Positions 26,164-35,774 are shown, counted from the first letter of the stretch. The stretch is 61,495 bases of DNA from Saprospiraceae bacterium (GCA_020630955.1 JAHDIE010000011.1:10105-71599); one strand, 5' to 3'. Numbers and translations are program-made. The notes: generated from the sequence alone by a model not told the origin.

Positions 26164-28335
26164 TCATTTAATAATAGTAAATTTCTCAGACAATACTTTT
26201 TTGCCATCACTTAGTCGAATAGAATAAATCCCATTGCTAAGTAAATTCATTTCGGCTTCAATTACATTTAATCCAGCATTAAATTCATTTTTGTTTATTG
26301 TTTTAATAAGTCTACCAAGAGCATCATAGACACCCAAATGAATTTCTTTAGATTCTGTAAGTTCAAAGTTAATCTGCAAAAATCCGCTTGATGGATTTGG
26401 ATTCACCATCAAGTCAGAAACCCCTTCTAGTTCTTCGACTGAAGATACTCCTTCGACATTAATGACATATTTCTCTGTTGAAAACCTATAAGTATCTAAG
26501 TTCTGATCAATTATAATATCTCCTAATGCTCCCGTTAATTTTATGAAACCACCACCACCATCAACAACTCCATCACCATAACTATCAACCAATAAAAAAT
26601 CATAACAATCGTTTTGATCTTCCGGTAGAATAATAAGTTCATTTATCAAAGCTCCCGATGAATATGCACCAGGGGAAGTAGGATCAGCCAAACCCGTTCC
26701 TCCACCATCAGGACCAACATCTTCGTTACCACCTTTCACTATTATTTCACCAGCAGAATTAGTTATTTGCCAATAGATTTCTTCTGCATAACTATCAAGC
26801 TGTAATTCTAAGGTCCAAAGGGTTTCATCAGTAACAAGCCTGTCAAATGATGTTGAAAACTGGTTAAGATAATCATAATTGTCATTAACCCCATTTATTT
26901 CAACAATTGAAAAAGTCAAAGCAATTGCTTCAATAATATCAATTTCATCCAAAACTATTATTTGAGACGAACCAGTTTCAATATCTCCTAACCAATCGTA
27001 GGTAGAGACAACTTCTCCATTGACTTCTGTTTCAATTTTCATGCTTGTAATAGGGTCAGCACCAAGGTTTTGGACTGTTATACTTGGATTATAACTATAT
27101 TGCCCACAAACATATCCTGATTCACCACTATAATCGACTATCGCTCCATTGGCGGCTATTGAATTTGCTCCAAGTATTTCAAAGGGTGTAATATCAGCAG
27201 TTTCAAAATCTCCACCTTCTATCACAATGTTACCATTTGAATCCTTAATAACATAGTATCCACCTACGTCCGTTAGTCCATCACCATAACTGTCATAAAT
27301 TGAAAATTCAAAACAGCCATCACCTGGCAAAGATAATTCTTCTTTGTAGGAAGTCATGGCGTTGGTATATCCACCTCCTTGATAAAAAGTTCTGCCTTCG
27401 GAATCTACAAGTTCCCAAGATGTTTCCCCTGGATAATTGTCTGTAAATATCTCTAATGCCAATATATTATCCGAAGCTTGCAGAGCATATCTCAAAAATG
27501 CATTGGTTACATTATTATCCATATCATCATCAGAAGTTCCATTAGTCTGGGTAATTGCAATTTCAATATCTGTATCTTGACTTGTGTATATTTCACCCAT
27601 TTTTATATTTTCAATTTGGTACGTATTTAAGGATCCCATCCATTCTATAGTCTCTGATAAATTACCATCAATATAAAGTTCTACAGTCACACTTGACAAA
27701 AGATCTGTACCTAAATTTTGGACCTTAATCTCAGGAATAAATGTCACTTCTTGACAAAATGATCCTTCAAATCCCTCATAAGATAATATCGCTGCATTAT
27801 TCAATCCAGATGCAACAGCGCATTCGTCATGGGTTAGATAAATTTCATCTGCAGAAATCTGACCAACTTCTCTTACCAACCGATTTGGACAAATTTGATA
27901 AATTGTAGGATAATAACTAATTTGATATAATTCAGCAATACTAGCATCATCTACAATTGGGTATTCTACACCTTCAGTCCAATCACCATAAGTGGAAGAA
28001 TTGCAACCATCTTCACCATATAGACAGTTGGTATTTGTATTGGCATCACCTTCTATCATAAATACAACAAAGTCATCAGTACCGTTGGGACCATGTGCTT
28101 CATATAATTCTTCTAAAGCACCTGATTGGTGATAGTTCCAGCATGGACCACACCATGTAGCTGATACATCTAGAACCACAGATTTGCCTTGATCTAGAAT
28201 TTCATATAAGTTCCATTCATTTCCATTAATATCTATAGCAGTAAAATCAGGAGCAATACTTCCATCAGCCAACTGAGCATGCAATCCGGACAAGGTCGAA
28301 ATTAAAATAAGTGTGAGTGTAAATAATTTTCTCAT
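26164..28335 (-). CDS. T9SS type A secreted protein with thioredoxin-fold N-domain
   Basis: ATG at 28335 is preferred to an earlier in-frame ATG at 28383 because it begins a good signal peptide (MRKLFTLTLILISTL). The 723-residue protein has a redoxin domain at about 20-170 with the active site WCGPCWNYHQS, as in TlpA/AhpC-TSA proteins. Two copies of a beta module of about 170-200 residues follow, each with a calcium-type YDSYGDGLTDVGG or VDSYGDGVVDGGG loop. The C-terminal 75 residues are a T9SS type A sorting domain (NPNPSSGFLQINF, YDALGRLIKTI, NGIYSIRL). It probably acts outside the cell on disulfides or peptides; the exact reaction is unknown. Confidence 0.92.
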   Translation of the reverse strand: MRKLFTLTLILISTLSGLHAQLADGSIAPDFTAIDINGNEWNLYEILDQGKSVVLDVSATWCGPCWNYHQSGALEELYEAHGPNGTDDFVVFMIEGDANTNTNCLYGEDGCNSSTYGDWTEGVEYPIVDDASIAELYQISYYPTIYQICPNRLVREVGQISADEIYLTHDECAVASGLNNAAILSYEGFEGSFCQEVTFIPEIKVQNLGTDLLSSVTVELYIDGNLSETIEWMGSLNTYQIENIKMGEIYTSQDTDIEIAITQTNGTSDDDMDNNVTNAFLRYALQASDNILALEIFTDNYPGETSWELVDSEGRTFYQGGGYTNAMTSYKEELSLPGDGCFEFSIYDSYGDGLTDVGGYYVIKDSNGNIVIEGGDFETADITPFEILGANSIAANGAIVDYSGESGYVCGQYSYNPSITVQNLGADPITSMKIETEVNGEVVSTYDWLGDIETGSSQIIVLDEIDIIEAIALTFSIVEINGVNDNYDYLNQFSTSFDRLVTDETLWTLELQLDSYAEEIYWQITNSAGEIIVKGGNEDVGPDGGGTGLADPTSPGAYSSGALINELIILPEDQNDCYDFLLVDSYGDGVVDGGGGFIKLTGALGDIIIDQNLDTYRFSTEKYVINVEGVSSVEELEGVSDLMVNPNPSSGFLQINFELTESKEIHLGVYDALGRLIKTINKNEFNAGLNVIEAEMNLLSNGIYSIRLSDGKKVLSEKFTIIK

Positions 28336-29011
28336 AGGTTTGGTTTTAGTTAAAACGAACCTTAAATTACAAATAAGCTTCAATTTTCAGAATATAATTC
28401 TGACAATAATTTCTTACTCCGGAATATATTCTTATAATTTTACTTTAAGTAAATATTTTATTTTAAACCGTTCTAAGCAATATTTAATACTTTCAAATAG
28501 TATAAAACCATTTTAGCTGTTTTCTTGATACCATACATTAAACTTGTAGATGAACATCTTGAATTAATCAGTATCCACAGATCTCCAGATCCTTACTTTC
28601 TTAACTAAAGATTTTCTTTAGTGACATTGAACGACAACTTAAATTTAATAAGACCAGCTTTAGATAAAAGGCTATAAAGCAGCGGTTAAATTTTCGCCCA
28701 CTATTAAAATTTAAAGAGTATCAATATTCAGAATAAAAAAACACACTCACATCGCCCGACCATTATTTGGCTAATCATATATTTGCAAAGCAGACTTTTG
28801 AAGAAATGGATTTTCGATTAGTAAATTTTTTACATCATGCAGCATTTTCAAAGATTTTTAGTCTCACACACCAAGACTAATCTAAAGAAAGACTAATGGA
28901 GTTATTTCATGAGATCGATACTATGGATATCTGCGAAAAAATCAGATAAAAAATATTTATCGAAAGATTATAAATATTACAGAAGCTTGTAGCAAGCTAA
29001 ACAAAATTAAC
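28336..29011 (+). pseudogene. Long intergenic region with a possible gene relic
   Basis: No intact gene is seen. On the plus strand a frame open from 28737 reads through 28877, is stopped by TAA at 28878-28880 and continues in the same frame to a TAA at 28947-28949. It reads PDHYLANHIFAKQTFEEMDF, then VNFLHHAAFSKIFSLTHQD, stop, SKERLMELFHEIDTMDICEK. The even amino-acid mix suggests a degraded small gene, but I recognise no family. Other items: a 7-base stem CTAAAGA/TCTTTAG at 28605-28621 and a 6-base stem AGCTTG/CAAGCT at 28984-28998 just before the phosphatase gene. The rest is AT-rich and should carry the promoters of both flanking genes. Confidence 0.3.
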
Positions 29012-30064
29012 ATGACAAAAAACATCATCCTATTTAGTCTCCTAATCTCTTTCTATGGTTTAGCTTGCAAGTCATCGAATAAAAACTTCAAAGAGACCAG
29101 CTTTAGTCTACAAGATACCAATAGGAGACCTCAGGAATCCATAATAATAGCCTTTGGCTCTTGCAACGATGAAGACAGACCACAGCCTCTTTGGAATCAT
29201 CTTAATAAGGAACATGCTGATATTTTTCTGTGGTTAGGTGACAACATTTATGGCGATTCTGAAGACCCATTGGTTTTAAAACACAAGTATGAAATACAAA
29301 ACTCGAACAAAGATTACCAAAACTTTAAAAAGAATACACCAATTAACGGAACTTGGGACGACCATGACTATGGCGTAAATGATGGAGGCAAAGAATTTAG
29401 ATCAAAAGTTGAAAGCCAACAGTTACTGCTGGATTTTTTAGAAATCCCTAAAGATCACATTAGAAGAACTCGAGCAGGAGTATATGATAAAATATCAATT
29501 TCAAAAAATGATATATTGGTAGATATATTCATTCTAGACACAAGATATTTCAGAGATACTTTAATTGGAAAGCGTGGTGAATTTAGTGGAATGTCAAAGG
29601 GAACAATTCTTGGGAATGCTCAATGGAACTGGCTAGACGAATGTTTAGCCTCTTCTAAGGCTGATGTGCATATTTTTCTAAGTAGCATCCAGTTAATACC
29701 TGAAGAACATGGTTGGGAAAAATGGTATAATTTTCCAAAAGAAAAAGAAAAATTCCTTAAACTTATAGAAAAGTACCAAATCCAATATCCGATAGTACTA
29801 AGTGGAGATCGACATAGTGCAGAAATTTCTGAACAAAAATTAAATGAGACTAAGATCTACGATATTACATCAAGCAGCCTTACACATGGCATTAGAAATC
29901 CGAGGCCAGAGGCCAATAGATTTAGAACGATAAACACAGAATTAATTTTTGAAGAAAATTATGGAATTTTAGAAATTCAAAAGGCGCAAGGATTAAAATT
30001 TAAAGCGATGATTAAAACAAGCTTCGAAGAAATTCCTATTCAAGTAAATTTATTTGAGCATTAG
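29012..30064 (+). CDS. PhoD-like phosphodiesterase/alkaline phosphatase lipoprotein
   Basis: A 350-residue metallophosphatase with a lipoprotein signal (FYGLACKSS near 19). Metal-binding motifs of the PhoD family are visible: IIAFGSCNDE, WLGDNIYGDSED near 74, TWDDHDYGVNDGG near 115, and LSGDRHSAEIS near 268. Members cleave phosphomonoesters or phosphodiesters, including teichoic-acid-like and lipid substrates. It is shorter than typical PhoD (about 500) because it lacks the N-terminal beta domain, as many Bacteroidota members do. Likely located on the outer membrane or in the periplasm. Confidence 0.92.
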   Translation: MTKNIILFSLLISFYGLACKSSNKNFKETSFSLQDTNRRPQESIIIAFGSCNDEDRPQPLWNHLNKEHADIFLWLGDNIYGDSEDPLVLKHKYEIQNSNKDYQNFKKNTPINGTWDDHDYGVNDGGKEFRSKVESQQLLLDFLEIPKDHIRRTRAGVYDKISISKNDILVDIFILDTRYFRDTLIGKRGEFSGMSKGTILGNAQWNWLDECLASSKADVHIFLSSIQLIPEEHGWEKWYNFPKEKEKFLKLIEKYQIQYPIVLSGDRHSAEISEQKLNETKIYDITSSSLTHGIRNPRPEANRFRTINTELIFEENYGILEIQKAQGLKFKAMIKTSFEEIPIQVNLFEH

Positions 30065-30074
30065 AAAGGAATTT

Positions 30075-30884
30075 CTAAACGTTTACACTTTCTTCCAACA
30101 TCTTTTTGTTCTCAATACTTAAAAACTCTTCAATTTCTTGCTCAACATATTTCGCATGCCTTAGTGACTGAAGCCCACCTAATAATTTTTTATGCTCTTC
30201 GCCATCCAAACCATTTAGGACTACTTTCACACCGTATGCTTGACTACCATTAGAGTCCATATATTTGTAGGAATATAATTGTTTAATATCAATACAAGAA
30301 TAAATCAAATCTGCCCTAAACTTTTTCGGGCGATGTTCTACTATTAGTTTCTCCTTAGTAACAATTAATTGTGTTTTGTGTCTCTTCAAATTTATCAAAC
30401 TAAGTGTGGCCAAAATAACAGGAGTCATCGCTGCAAGGGAAATCCAAATAGGAGCTTTCCCTTTTGTGAAAGCCGCAAACGCAATGACAGCAAAAAATGG
30501 AAAAATAGTTAGAACAAGTATTTCTAAAAGTGAAACTGATTGCTGTAAAGTTAACTCAAGTTCATCACCAAGCTGATACTTTTCTACCCCTTTTGGCTGT
30601 TCATAGATTTCAATCTTTTTTAATTTGGTCAATAAAGAATTAAGCTCTTCGTGTATTGGAAAGACGGCGTTGCAAGAATTACATTTTGCTATCTTATCAT
30701 TAATATTAATATTATCACTTTCCACATGTGAAGTACAAGAAGGACAATCAATAAAGGTAAAGTTCTTATTAATGGTAGATTCTTCTTGAAGATCTAATTT
30801 TATCTTTGATTTATATTCCGATTTGTAATCCATAACAGTTTTCTTATCCAAAGATAGTAGCCTATTTGCGAATTGCAAAAACAT
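30075..30884 (-). CDS. Zinc-ribbon membrane protein of unknown function
   Basis: A 269-residue protein with a zinc-ribbon (CPSC, then CNSCNAVFPI, near 47-80) followed by two hydrophobic helices near 118-160 and a cytoplasmic C-terminal domain of PH-like beta pattern (KHKTQLIVTKEKLIVEHRPK). The start is uncertain: the Met at residue 18 (about 30833) would drop a stretch of no clear role. No function can be assigned. It is convergent with the phosphatase gene (10 bases between stops). Confidence 0.65.
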   Translation of the reverse strand: MFLQFANRLLSLDKKTVMDYKSEYKSKIKLDLQEESTINKNFTFIDCPSCTSHVESDNININDKIAKCNSCNAVFPIHEELNSLLTKLKKIEIYEQPKGVEKYQLGDELELTLQQSVSLLEILVLTIFPFFAVIAFAAFTKGKAPIWISLAAMTPVILATLSLINLKRHKTQLIVTKEKLIVEHRPKKFRADLIYSCIDIKQLYSYKYMDSNGSQAYGVKVVLNGLDGEEHKKLLGGLQSLRHAKYVEQEIEEFLSIENKKMLEESVNV

Positions 30885-31072
30885 TTTAGCTCAGATAGCT
30901 AATCAATTTATCTGACATTAAAATTCATAATTATAATAAATCAAGTATCCTATCTAAAACATATTTTTCATGGATGAAACAATATAAGAAATCAAATGGC
31001 GTTTTTAGACCATAAGTGTAACAAGCAACTTTTTCTGCACTTTAAATTAAATCATCAAACGTCTGATTATAC

Positions 31073-31100
31073 CCATTAGTATATTGCTAATGGCAATATA
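31073..31100 (+). promoter_or_regulatory. Two overlapping, mutually exclusive hairpins in the methyltransferase leader
   Basis: CCATTAG (31073-31079) pairs with CTAATGG (31087-31093), and TATATTGC (31080-31087) pairs with GCAATATA (31093-31100). Both pairings are perfect and share bases, so only one can form at a time. They end 25 bases before the ATG. A switch, a protein site or chance are all possible. Confidence 0.35.
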
Positions 31101-31125
31101 ATAACAATCCAAAAACCGAATCAAC

Positions 31126-31824
31126 ATGGAGCCAATCTATCGTGGAACCAACTCCCAATACCTTCAGCTCAACCAAAGTTGGCATGCTGAAGATTCACCT
31201 TGGAAAGCTAAACAAATTGTAAAATCTTTCCTAAGAAATAACATCAACCCTAGTTCAATTGTCGAAGTTGGATGTGGGGTTGGTGAAATTCTTATTGAAT
31301 TAGAAAAAAGTTTAGCAAGCAAAAAGGTTAACTTCAAAGGTTACGATATTGCAGAAGATGCAATTGAGAAAGCATCGAATAAAAATTCAAAATCAATCCA
31401 ATTTCATCATGGAGATTTTCTTAAAACAAAATCACATTTTGATGTTCTTCTTATGATTGATGTTTTCGAGCATGTAGAGGACTACCTTGGACTTATAAAA
31501 AAATGCAAAGAAAGAGCCGACTACAAAATTTTTCATATTCCATTAGATCTCAGCGTCAGTAGTATTATTAGAAATCGCACAATAGTAGCAAGAAAGAATC
31601 TTGGTCATCTTCATTATTTCCATAAAGAAACTGCAATTGCATCAATAAAAGATTCTGGATATACAATTATTGATTCATTTTATACCAAAGTTGCAGAAGA
31701 ACAAAATAATCTGAAACTTAAAACCAAATTTGCAAATTTGTTTCGCAAGTTATTTTATAATCTGAATAAAGATTTGTGTGTAAAATTATTTGGCGGCTAT
31801 TCATTATTAGTAGTCGCAAAGTAA
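31126..31824 (+). CDS. Class I SAM-dependent methyltransferase
   Basis: A 232-residue methyltransferase. The SAM-binding motif I is VEVGCGVGEILIEL near 46, motif II acidic residue in FKGYDIAEDAIEKAS near 72, and LLMIDVFEHVEDY near 105, which resembles the UbiE/MT11/12 type. The substrate is not evident. The C-terminal half (GHLHYFHKETAIASIKDSGY, then LKTKFANLFRKLFYNL) resembles methyltransferases near sugar or polyketide genes, but no such genes are nearby. It is a single-gene unit. Confidence 0.87.
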   Translation: MEPIYRGTNSQYLQLNQSWHAEDSPWKAKQIVKSFLRNNINPSSIVEVGCGVGEILIELEKSLASKKVNFKGYDIAEDAIEKASNKNSKSIQFHHGDFLKTKSHFDVLLMIDVFEHVEDYLGLIKKCKERADYKIFHIPLDLSVSSIIRNRTIVARKNLGHLHYFHKETAIASIKDSGYTIIDSFYTKVAEEQNNLKLKTKFANLFRKLFYNLNKDLCVKLFGGYSLLVVAK

Positions 31825-31873
31825 GATTCTGAGAAACTTCTCAGAGCAAAGTTCACATTTACCTAGAGTAAAA

Positions 31874-31910
31874 AAAGACCACAACTATTGTACTAATAAT
31901 TGTGGTCTTT
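31874..31910 (-). terminator. Strong hairpin terminator between convergent genes
   Basis: An 11-base perfect stem AAAGACCACAA (31874-31884) and TTGTGGTCTTT (31900-31910) with a 15-base loop. On the minus strand it is followed by a run of T, which terminates the haloperoxidase-family gene ending at 31926; on the plus strand the following bases are GGAATTG, so it is weaker but may still serve the methyltransferase gene. Confidence 0.85.
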
Positions 31911-31925
31911 GGAATTGATTAAAAA

Positions 31926-33380
31926 TCAATTACTAGCGATCTCATTATTATTAGCAAACAGATCAAGCCCTACCACTGCCGCTGAAATTTCGTATCCTAA
32001 ACGCAAGCCTTCGTCACAATCCATACGCATATGAACGCCCAAAGGAACACGAGAAAAAGCATTCTCCTTTGCTAACTGCCTAAAGTTCTCAAATCTTCTT
32101 GGAGCGCCTCTAAATTCCGTTCTACCCTCATGAGAACGATCGGTAAAGTTTATATTGTTTCCAAAAAAACTAATAAACACACCAGCACCAGCAGAAGCGA
32201 ATGTTGAATGACCAGATGGATATCCAGGAAAACTTGGATTTGGCCAATAAACCAACCTATAAAGATTTGTCTGAAATGCTGGATCAATAAACTCATGAAT
32301 AAATACATTTGGTCGCATCACCATATATTCGTATTTATATTTCCATGTTGCTACAGCGGCATCATTTAATGCGAATCCAAGTTTCAGATATAAGCTTAAT
32401 GATCGGGCAAGATTTAACTTTTTTCTTCTAATCAATTGATTTGAAATAGAATATTGCCTAGCTGGAGGACTAAAGGTCAATCCTTCAACATCATCGCTCC
32501 AAAATTCTGCTATCCAAAGATCTTCTCCATCTTCTTCTTTGGCAGTGTTATTCGATGTATAACATTCCATCATTTGTTCATAATATGGAGATGTTAAATC
32601 TTCACTATACTCAATTGGAGGGACCGAAGTTGTTTCATCTGGAGAAATCACGAAGGTCCTAACCGATCCCCAATATGGAAATAAAGCTCTTTCTTCTTCC
32701 GCTGCGTAAGTCCAATAACCTTCTCCTGTAGGTGGTACATAAGATAATGGTTGAGGCTCCAATATTTGAGATTCAGCGGCGATGTCAGTTTTACTGTATG
32801 CGATTACTTGGTTGGCGACGTATTTGCCCCAAGCAACTGATGCATCAATAATTTCTTCTGAAATACCGGTAGATAGATCATTGAATAATTCTGACTCTAA
32901 TTGGACAATCTTATCAGCTAATCCATCTGGTAAATTGTAAATAAAGTGGCTAATTGCAGTTGCCAATGAACTGTTGATGGCCAATTCATAATCAATTAGC
33001 TCCGGCAACAAACTTTGATCAATTGTCAAACCATCTAAGTTACCCATGGTAGAGTTTTGATTATTAATACCTGCTACGGCAGCTTCATAAGAACTTAGAA
33101 AAATATAAGCAAACGCACGAGCACTTGCATTGGGTCTCATACCTGCAGCATAACGCTCCAATTCTAACATAAGATCAGTCCATTCGTGAAGAACATCTGC
33201 ATTGATTCTACATAATTCACCACAATTTCCACCTCCAGAGCCACCACCATCTGGACCAGGTCGATTTTGGTTTGCTGCTCTAAGTTCAGTTTCAGTAAGA
33301 ATATTTTCATCCTTTGTACAGCTTTGGGCAAGTAGTGCAAAGAATATCAATAAATAAAGCAATTTGATACTTGTTTTCAT
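31926..33380 (-). CDS. PAP2/vanadium-dependent haloperoxidase family lipoprotein
   Basis: A 484-residue secreted lipoprotein: lipobox LLAQSCTK near 21, followed by a Gly-rich linker (GPDGGGSGGGNCGELC). The vanadate/phosphate site of the PAP2-haloperoxidase superfamily is complete: Lys and Arg in TWKYKYEYMVMRP near 345, SGHSTFAS after PGYP near 388, and Arg plus His in SRVPLGVHMRMD near 450. These correspond to the residues that hold vanadate in haloperoxidases and phosphate in acid phosphatases. Active product could be halogen oxidation or phosphatase; the sequence does not decide. The helical region RPNASARAFAYIFLSSYEA is also family-typical. Confidence 0.9.
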   Translation of the reverse strand: MKTSIKLLYLLIFFALLAQSCTKDENILTETELRAANQNRPGPDGGGSGGGNCGELCRINADVLHEWTDLMLELERYAAGMRPNASARAFAYIFLSSYEAAVAGINNQNSTMGNLDGLTIDQSLLPELIDYELAINSSLATAISHFIYNLPDGLADKIVQLESELFNDLSTGISEEIIDASVAWGKYVANQVIAYSKTDIAAESQILEPQPLSYVPPTGEGYWTYAAEEERALFPYWGSVRTFVISPDETTSVPPIEYSEDLTSPYYEQMMECYTSNNTAKEEDGEDLWIAEFWSDDVEGLTFSPPARQYSISNQLIRRKKLNLARSLSLYLKLGFALNDAAVATWKYKYEYMVMRPNVFIHEFIDPAFQTNLYRLVYWPNPSFPGYPSGHSTFASAGAGVFISFFGNNINFTDRSHEGRTEFRGAPRRFENFRQLAKENAFSRVPLGVHMRMDCDEGLRLGYEISAAVVGLDLFANNNEIASN

Positions 33381-33977
33381 GTCTTCAATTTTTAATGATT
33401 AAATAATCACGAATACTCATGATTCAATTTTCAATTGACAACAAAGCGTCTACCCACGGCCGTTGGATATTCCGTTCAAGTCAATTCAGTAATGTAGAAT
33501 TCACTCATGAATTGATGTATTTAATAAGATTGTAAATGTTGTATGCTATGAAAACAATTGGATAGTAGAATCACCTACCCTAATGAAAAGATATTTTATA
33601 AAATTTCTTTGAATTGTATTTTACTCTAGCCATGGAGGTATTTCACAATGATTTACACATTCCCCTTTTGTGTTTATGGTAAAAGAGTAATCTTCTGTAT
33701 AAATTCGTATTTTCTAGAATAATCATTAAGATACTTCCTTCCTTTGATCTTTACAGCCATTAAATACAAGCAATTTTACTTTATTAATCCTTCTTATTTT
33801 TAATGGTAGCAATTTCCTTTTTAGAGAAGATATTCTTCTGTTCTATTTTTTCATTTCTTTCTAGACTCGCTTTATATGAGCTAAGATCAATTTGGTATCG
33901 ATTACTTTAAAATTTTTTGTCCTAAACATATATACGGGATAAGATTTAATACCAGCTGAGAAAGCGACTTAAAAAAA
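33381..33977 (-). pseudogene. 597-base AT-rich intergenic region with a possible broken small ORF
   Basis: No intact gene. On the minus strand an ATG at 33760 opens MAVKIKGRKYLNDYSRKYEF and stops soon after; another frame then reads RIYTEDYSFTINTKGECVNH to a TAA at 33621-33623, ending CEIPPWLE. Joined by one frameshift these would make a short peptide with two Cys. I recognise no family. The rest is AT-rich and includes the promoter region of the haloperoxidase-family gene. Confidence 0.2.
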
Positions 33978-34736
33978 TCAACTATCTATCCATGTCTTAA
34001 ATGCAACAACTTTTTCTCTGCTAACAATTAAATCATCATCCGTTAGCGTATTTAATTCCAATTTGAGTCTAGAATTGAAATAAGGATGCATCTTTTTAAT
34101 ACTTGAAATTGGAACAATATATTTTCGATTTATACGAAAGTAATCTACAGGATCCAATAAAGTTTCTAACTGATCTAGGGTTTTATCAATGATTACTCTT
34201 TGCTGATTACTCTTTTGTGCAAAGGTTATACCCTCCTCTGAAAATATCAATTGAATATCACTTACCTTAAGGTAAGTGTATGCTTGTCCAGTCTTAATTA
34301 AAAACCGCTGTTTAAATTTTGCTTTGTTAGAAAATATCTCATTGGTAATATTTTTCCAATTGACTCCTTCCAAATTATTTTTATACAGTTGTTCGTACTT
34401 TTGAATTGCTCTTTTAAACGCTTCTAACTCAATAGGCTTCAATAAATAATCAATACTATTTACTTTAAAAGCATCAAGTGCATATTCATCATATGCAGTT
34501 GTAAAAATTACTGGACAATTAATATTTGTTTTCTGAAAGATCTGAAAACTTAAGCCATCTGCCAGCTGAATATCCATAAAAATTAAGTTTGGCTGCTTAT
34601 TATTATTCATCCAAACAATGCTATCTTCAACAGAATCTATTACTTGTAAAATTTCAGCACCTGGCATATTTTCAGTTATCAAAGAACTCATTCGTTTAGC
34701 TGCAAAGTGCTCGTCTTCAATTATCAATATCTTCAT
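33978..34736 (-). CDS. LytTR-family response regulator
   Basis: A 252-residue response regulator. Receiver residues: acidic pocket EDE at 7-9, phospho-acceptor Asp55 in IFMDIQLADG, Lys in DYLLKPIELEAF near 103. The LytTR DNA-binding domain occupies about 145-250 (RFLIKTGQAYTYLKVSDIQL, YFRINRKYIVPISSI). Its start overlaps the end of the kinase gene by 20 bases, in line with co-translation. It is the last gene of the receptor-kinase-regulator operon, so its targets may include that operon itself. Confidence 0.94.
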   Translation of the reverse strand: MKILIIEDEHFAAKRMSSLITENMPGAEILQVIDSVEDSIVWMNNNKQPNLIFMDIQLADGLSFQIFQKTNINCPVIFTTAYDEYALDAFKVNSIDYLLKPIELEAFKRAIQKYEQLYKNNLEGVNWKNITNEIFSNKAKFKQRFLIKTGQAYTYLKVSDIQLIFSEEGITFAQKSNQQRVIIDKTLDQLETLLDPVDYFRINRKYIVPISSIKKMHPYFNSRLKLELNTLTDDDLIVSREKVVAFKTWIDS

Positions 34737-35772
34737 GGTCTTCGTTTTTAATGATTGGCAACTTTACCTTAAAACTTGCTTTACTTTCTTCAACAAGAAT
34801 ATTTTGATTAATCAACAATTGATATCTTGATCTGATGTTGGCCAAACCCAATTTGGTCGAGCCATAATTTTGATCTTTTCTTTGTAAATTATTTTCAACA
34901 ATGACATACCCATTTTCATTATAAATATCAATTTGCAATGGTCTACTTGTTGAAGTAATATTGTGCTTGACCGCATTTTCAATTAAAATTTGTAGTGACA
35001 AGGGCAAAATAAATTGATGAAGCACCTTTTCTTCAATTTTATTTGATATATTTAATTTACCTTGAAATCTGGTTTTCAATAGGTAAATATAAGAGTCCAA
35101 TGACTCTAATTCTTGTTTAAGACTTATCAACTTCTCATCTCTAACCTCAAGTATTTTCCGATATGATTTTGATAATTCTTGCACAAATTTAATGGCTAGC
35201 TTTGGCTCTTCTGGTATGATCGTTACAAGTGTATTAAGGCTATTGAATAGAAAATGCGGATTGACCTGATTCTTAAGAGTACTTAATTTTTGTTCTGCCG
35301 TAATCCGTTCCAATTTGTTCTTTTCGATTTCGATCAATTTTGATTTATTGAAATAATAAATTCCTTCGTAAAGAAAAAACATACCAGAAAGTAATATTGC
35401 TGTGGTTAATGTTTCTGACAATCGATCTTTTTCTAATAATTCATGTATTTCAGGAAAAATTAAATGCAAACAAAACCCAAGGACTATTCTTACACCAAAA
35501 AAAATGATGACAACAGAAATTAAAACAAACAATAAACGCCTTGCCGTAAAACGATAGTCGTTGTATTTTTTATGGTATATAATTAAAAATTCCCTTATTA
35601 AAACCCAATAACTTACTACATACACAAAACTTATAACAACACAAAACTCAAATCGTATTCCAGTGTCCTGGGTACCGAAAATCAATAGATTCACAATCAC
35701 GGAGATTATCGGAACGCTTAAAACAATTAACCATAAATCATTAAAACCAAGATATTTTTCTCTTCTAGTCAA
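34717..35772 (-). CDS. LytS-type sensor histidine kinase
   Basis: A 351-residue membrane kinase, TTG start at 35772; no in-frame ATG lies between it and the stop of the upstream gene, and the gap to that stop is only 2 bases. Four hydrophobic helices fill about 12-140, with no extracellular sensor domain, so the signal must be read by the membrane part or passed on by another protein. The kinase core has LKNQVNPHFLFNSLNTLVTI near 172-192 and N-box LSLQILIENAVKHNI near 262. Encoded directly after a TonB-dependent receptor, which suggests the receptor contributes to sensing. Confidence 0.92.
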   Translation of the reverse strand: MTRREKYLGFNDLWLIVLSVPIISVIVNLLIFGTQDTGIRFEFCVVISFVYVVSYWVLIREFLIIYHKKYNDYRFTARRLLFVLISVVIIFFGVRIVLGFCLHLIFPEIHELLEKDRLSETLTTAILLSGMFFLYEGIYYFNKSKLIEIEKNKLERITAEQKLSTLKNQVNPHFLFNSLNTLVTIIPEEPKLAIKFVQELSKSYRKILEVRDEKLISLKQELESLDSYIYLLKTRFQGKLNISNKIEEKVLHQFILPLSLQILIENAVKHNITSTSRPLQIDIYNENGYVIVENNLQRKDQNYGSTKLGLANIRSRYQLLINQNILVEESKASFKVKLPIIKNEDHEDIDN

Positions 35773-35774
35773 TC

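Noticed and set aside
28766-28785. TTTG and TATATTTG boxes as a promoter
   Set aside because: The two boxes are only 8 bases apart instead of about 20.
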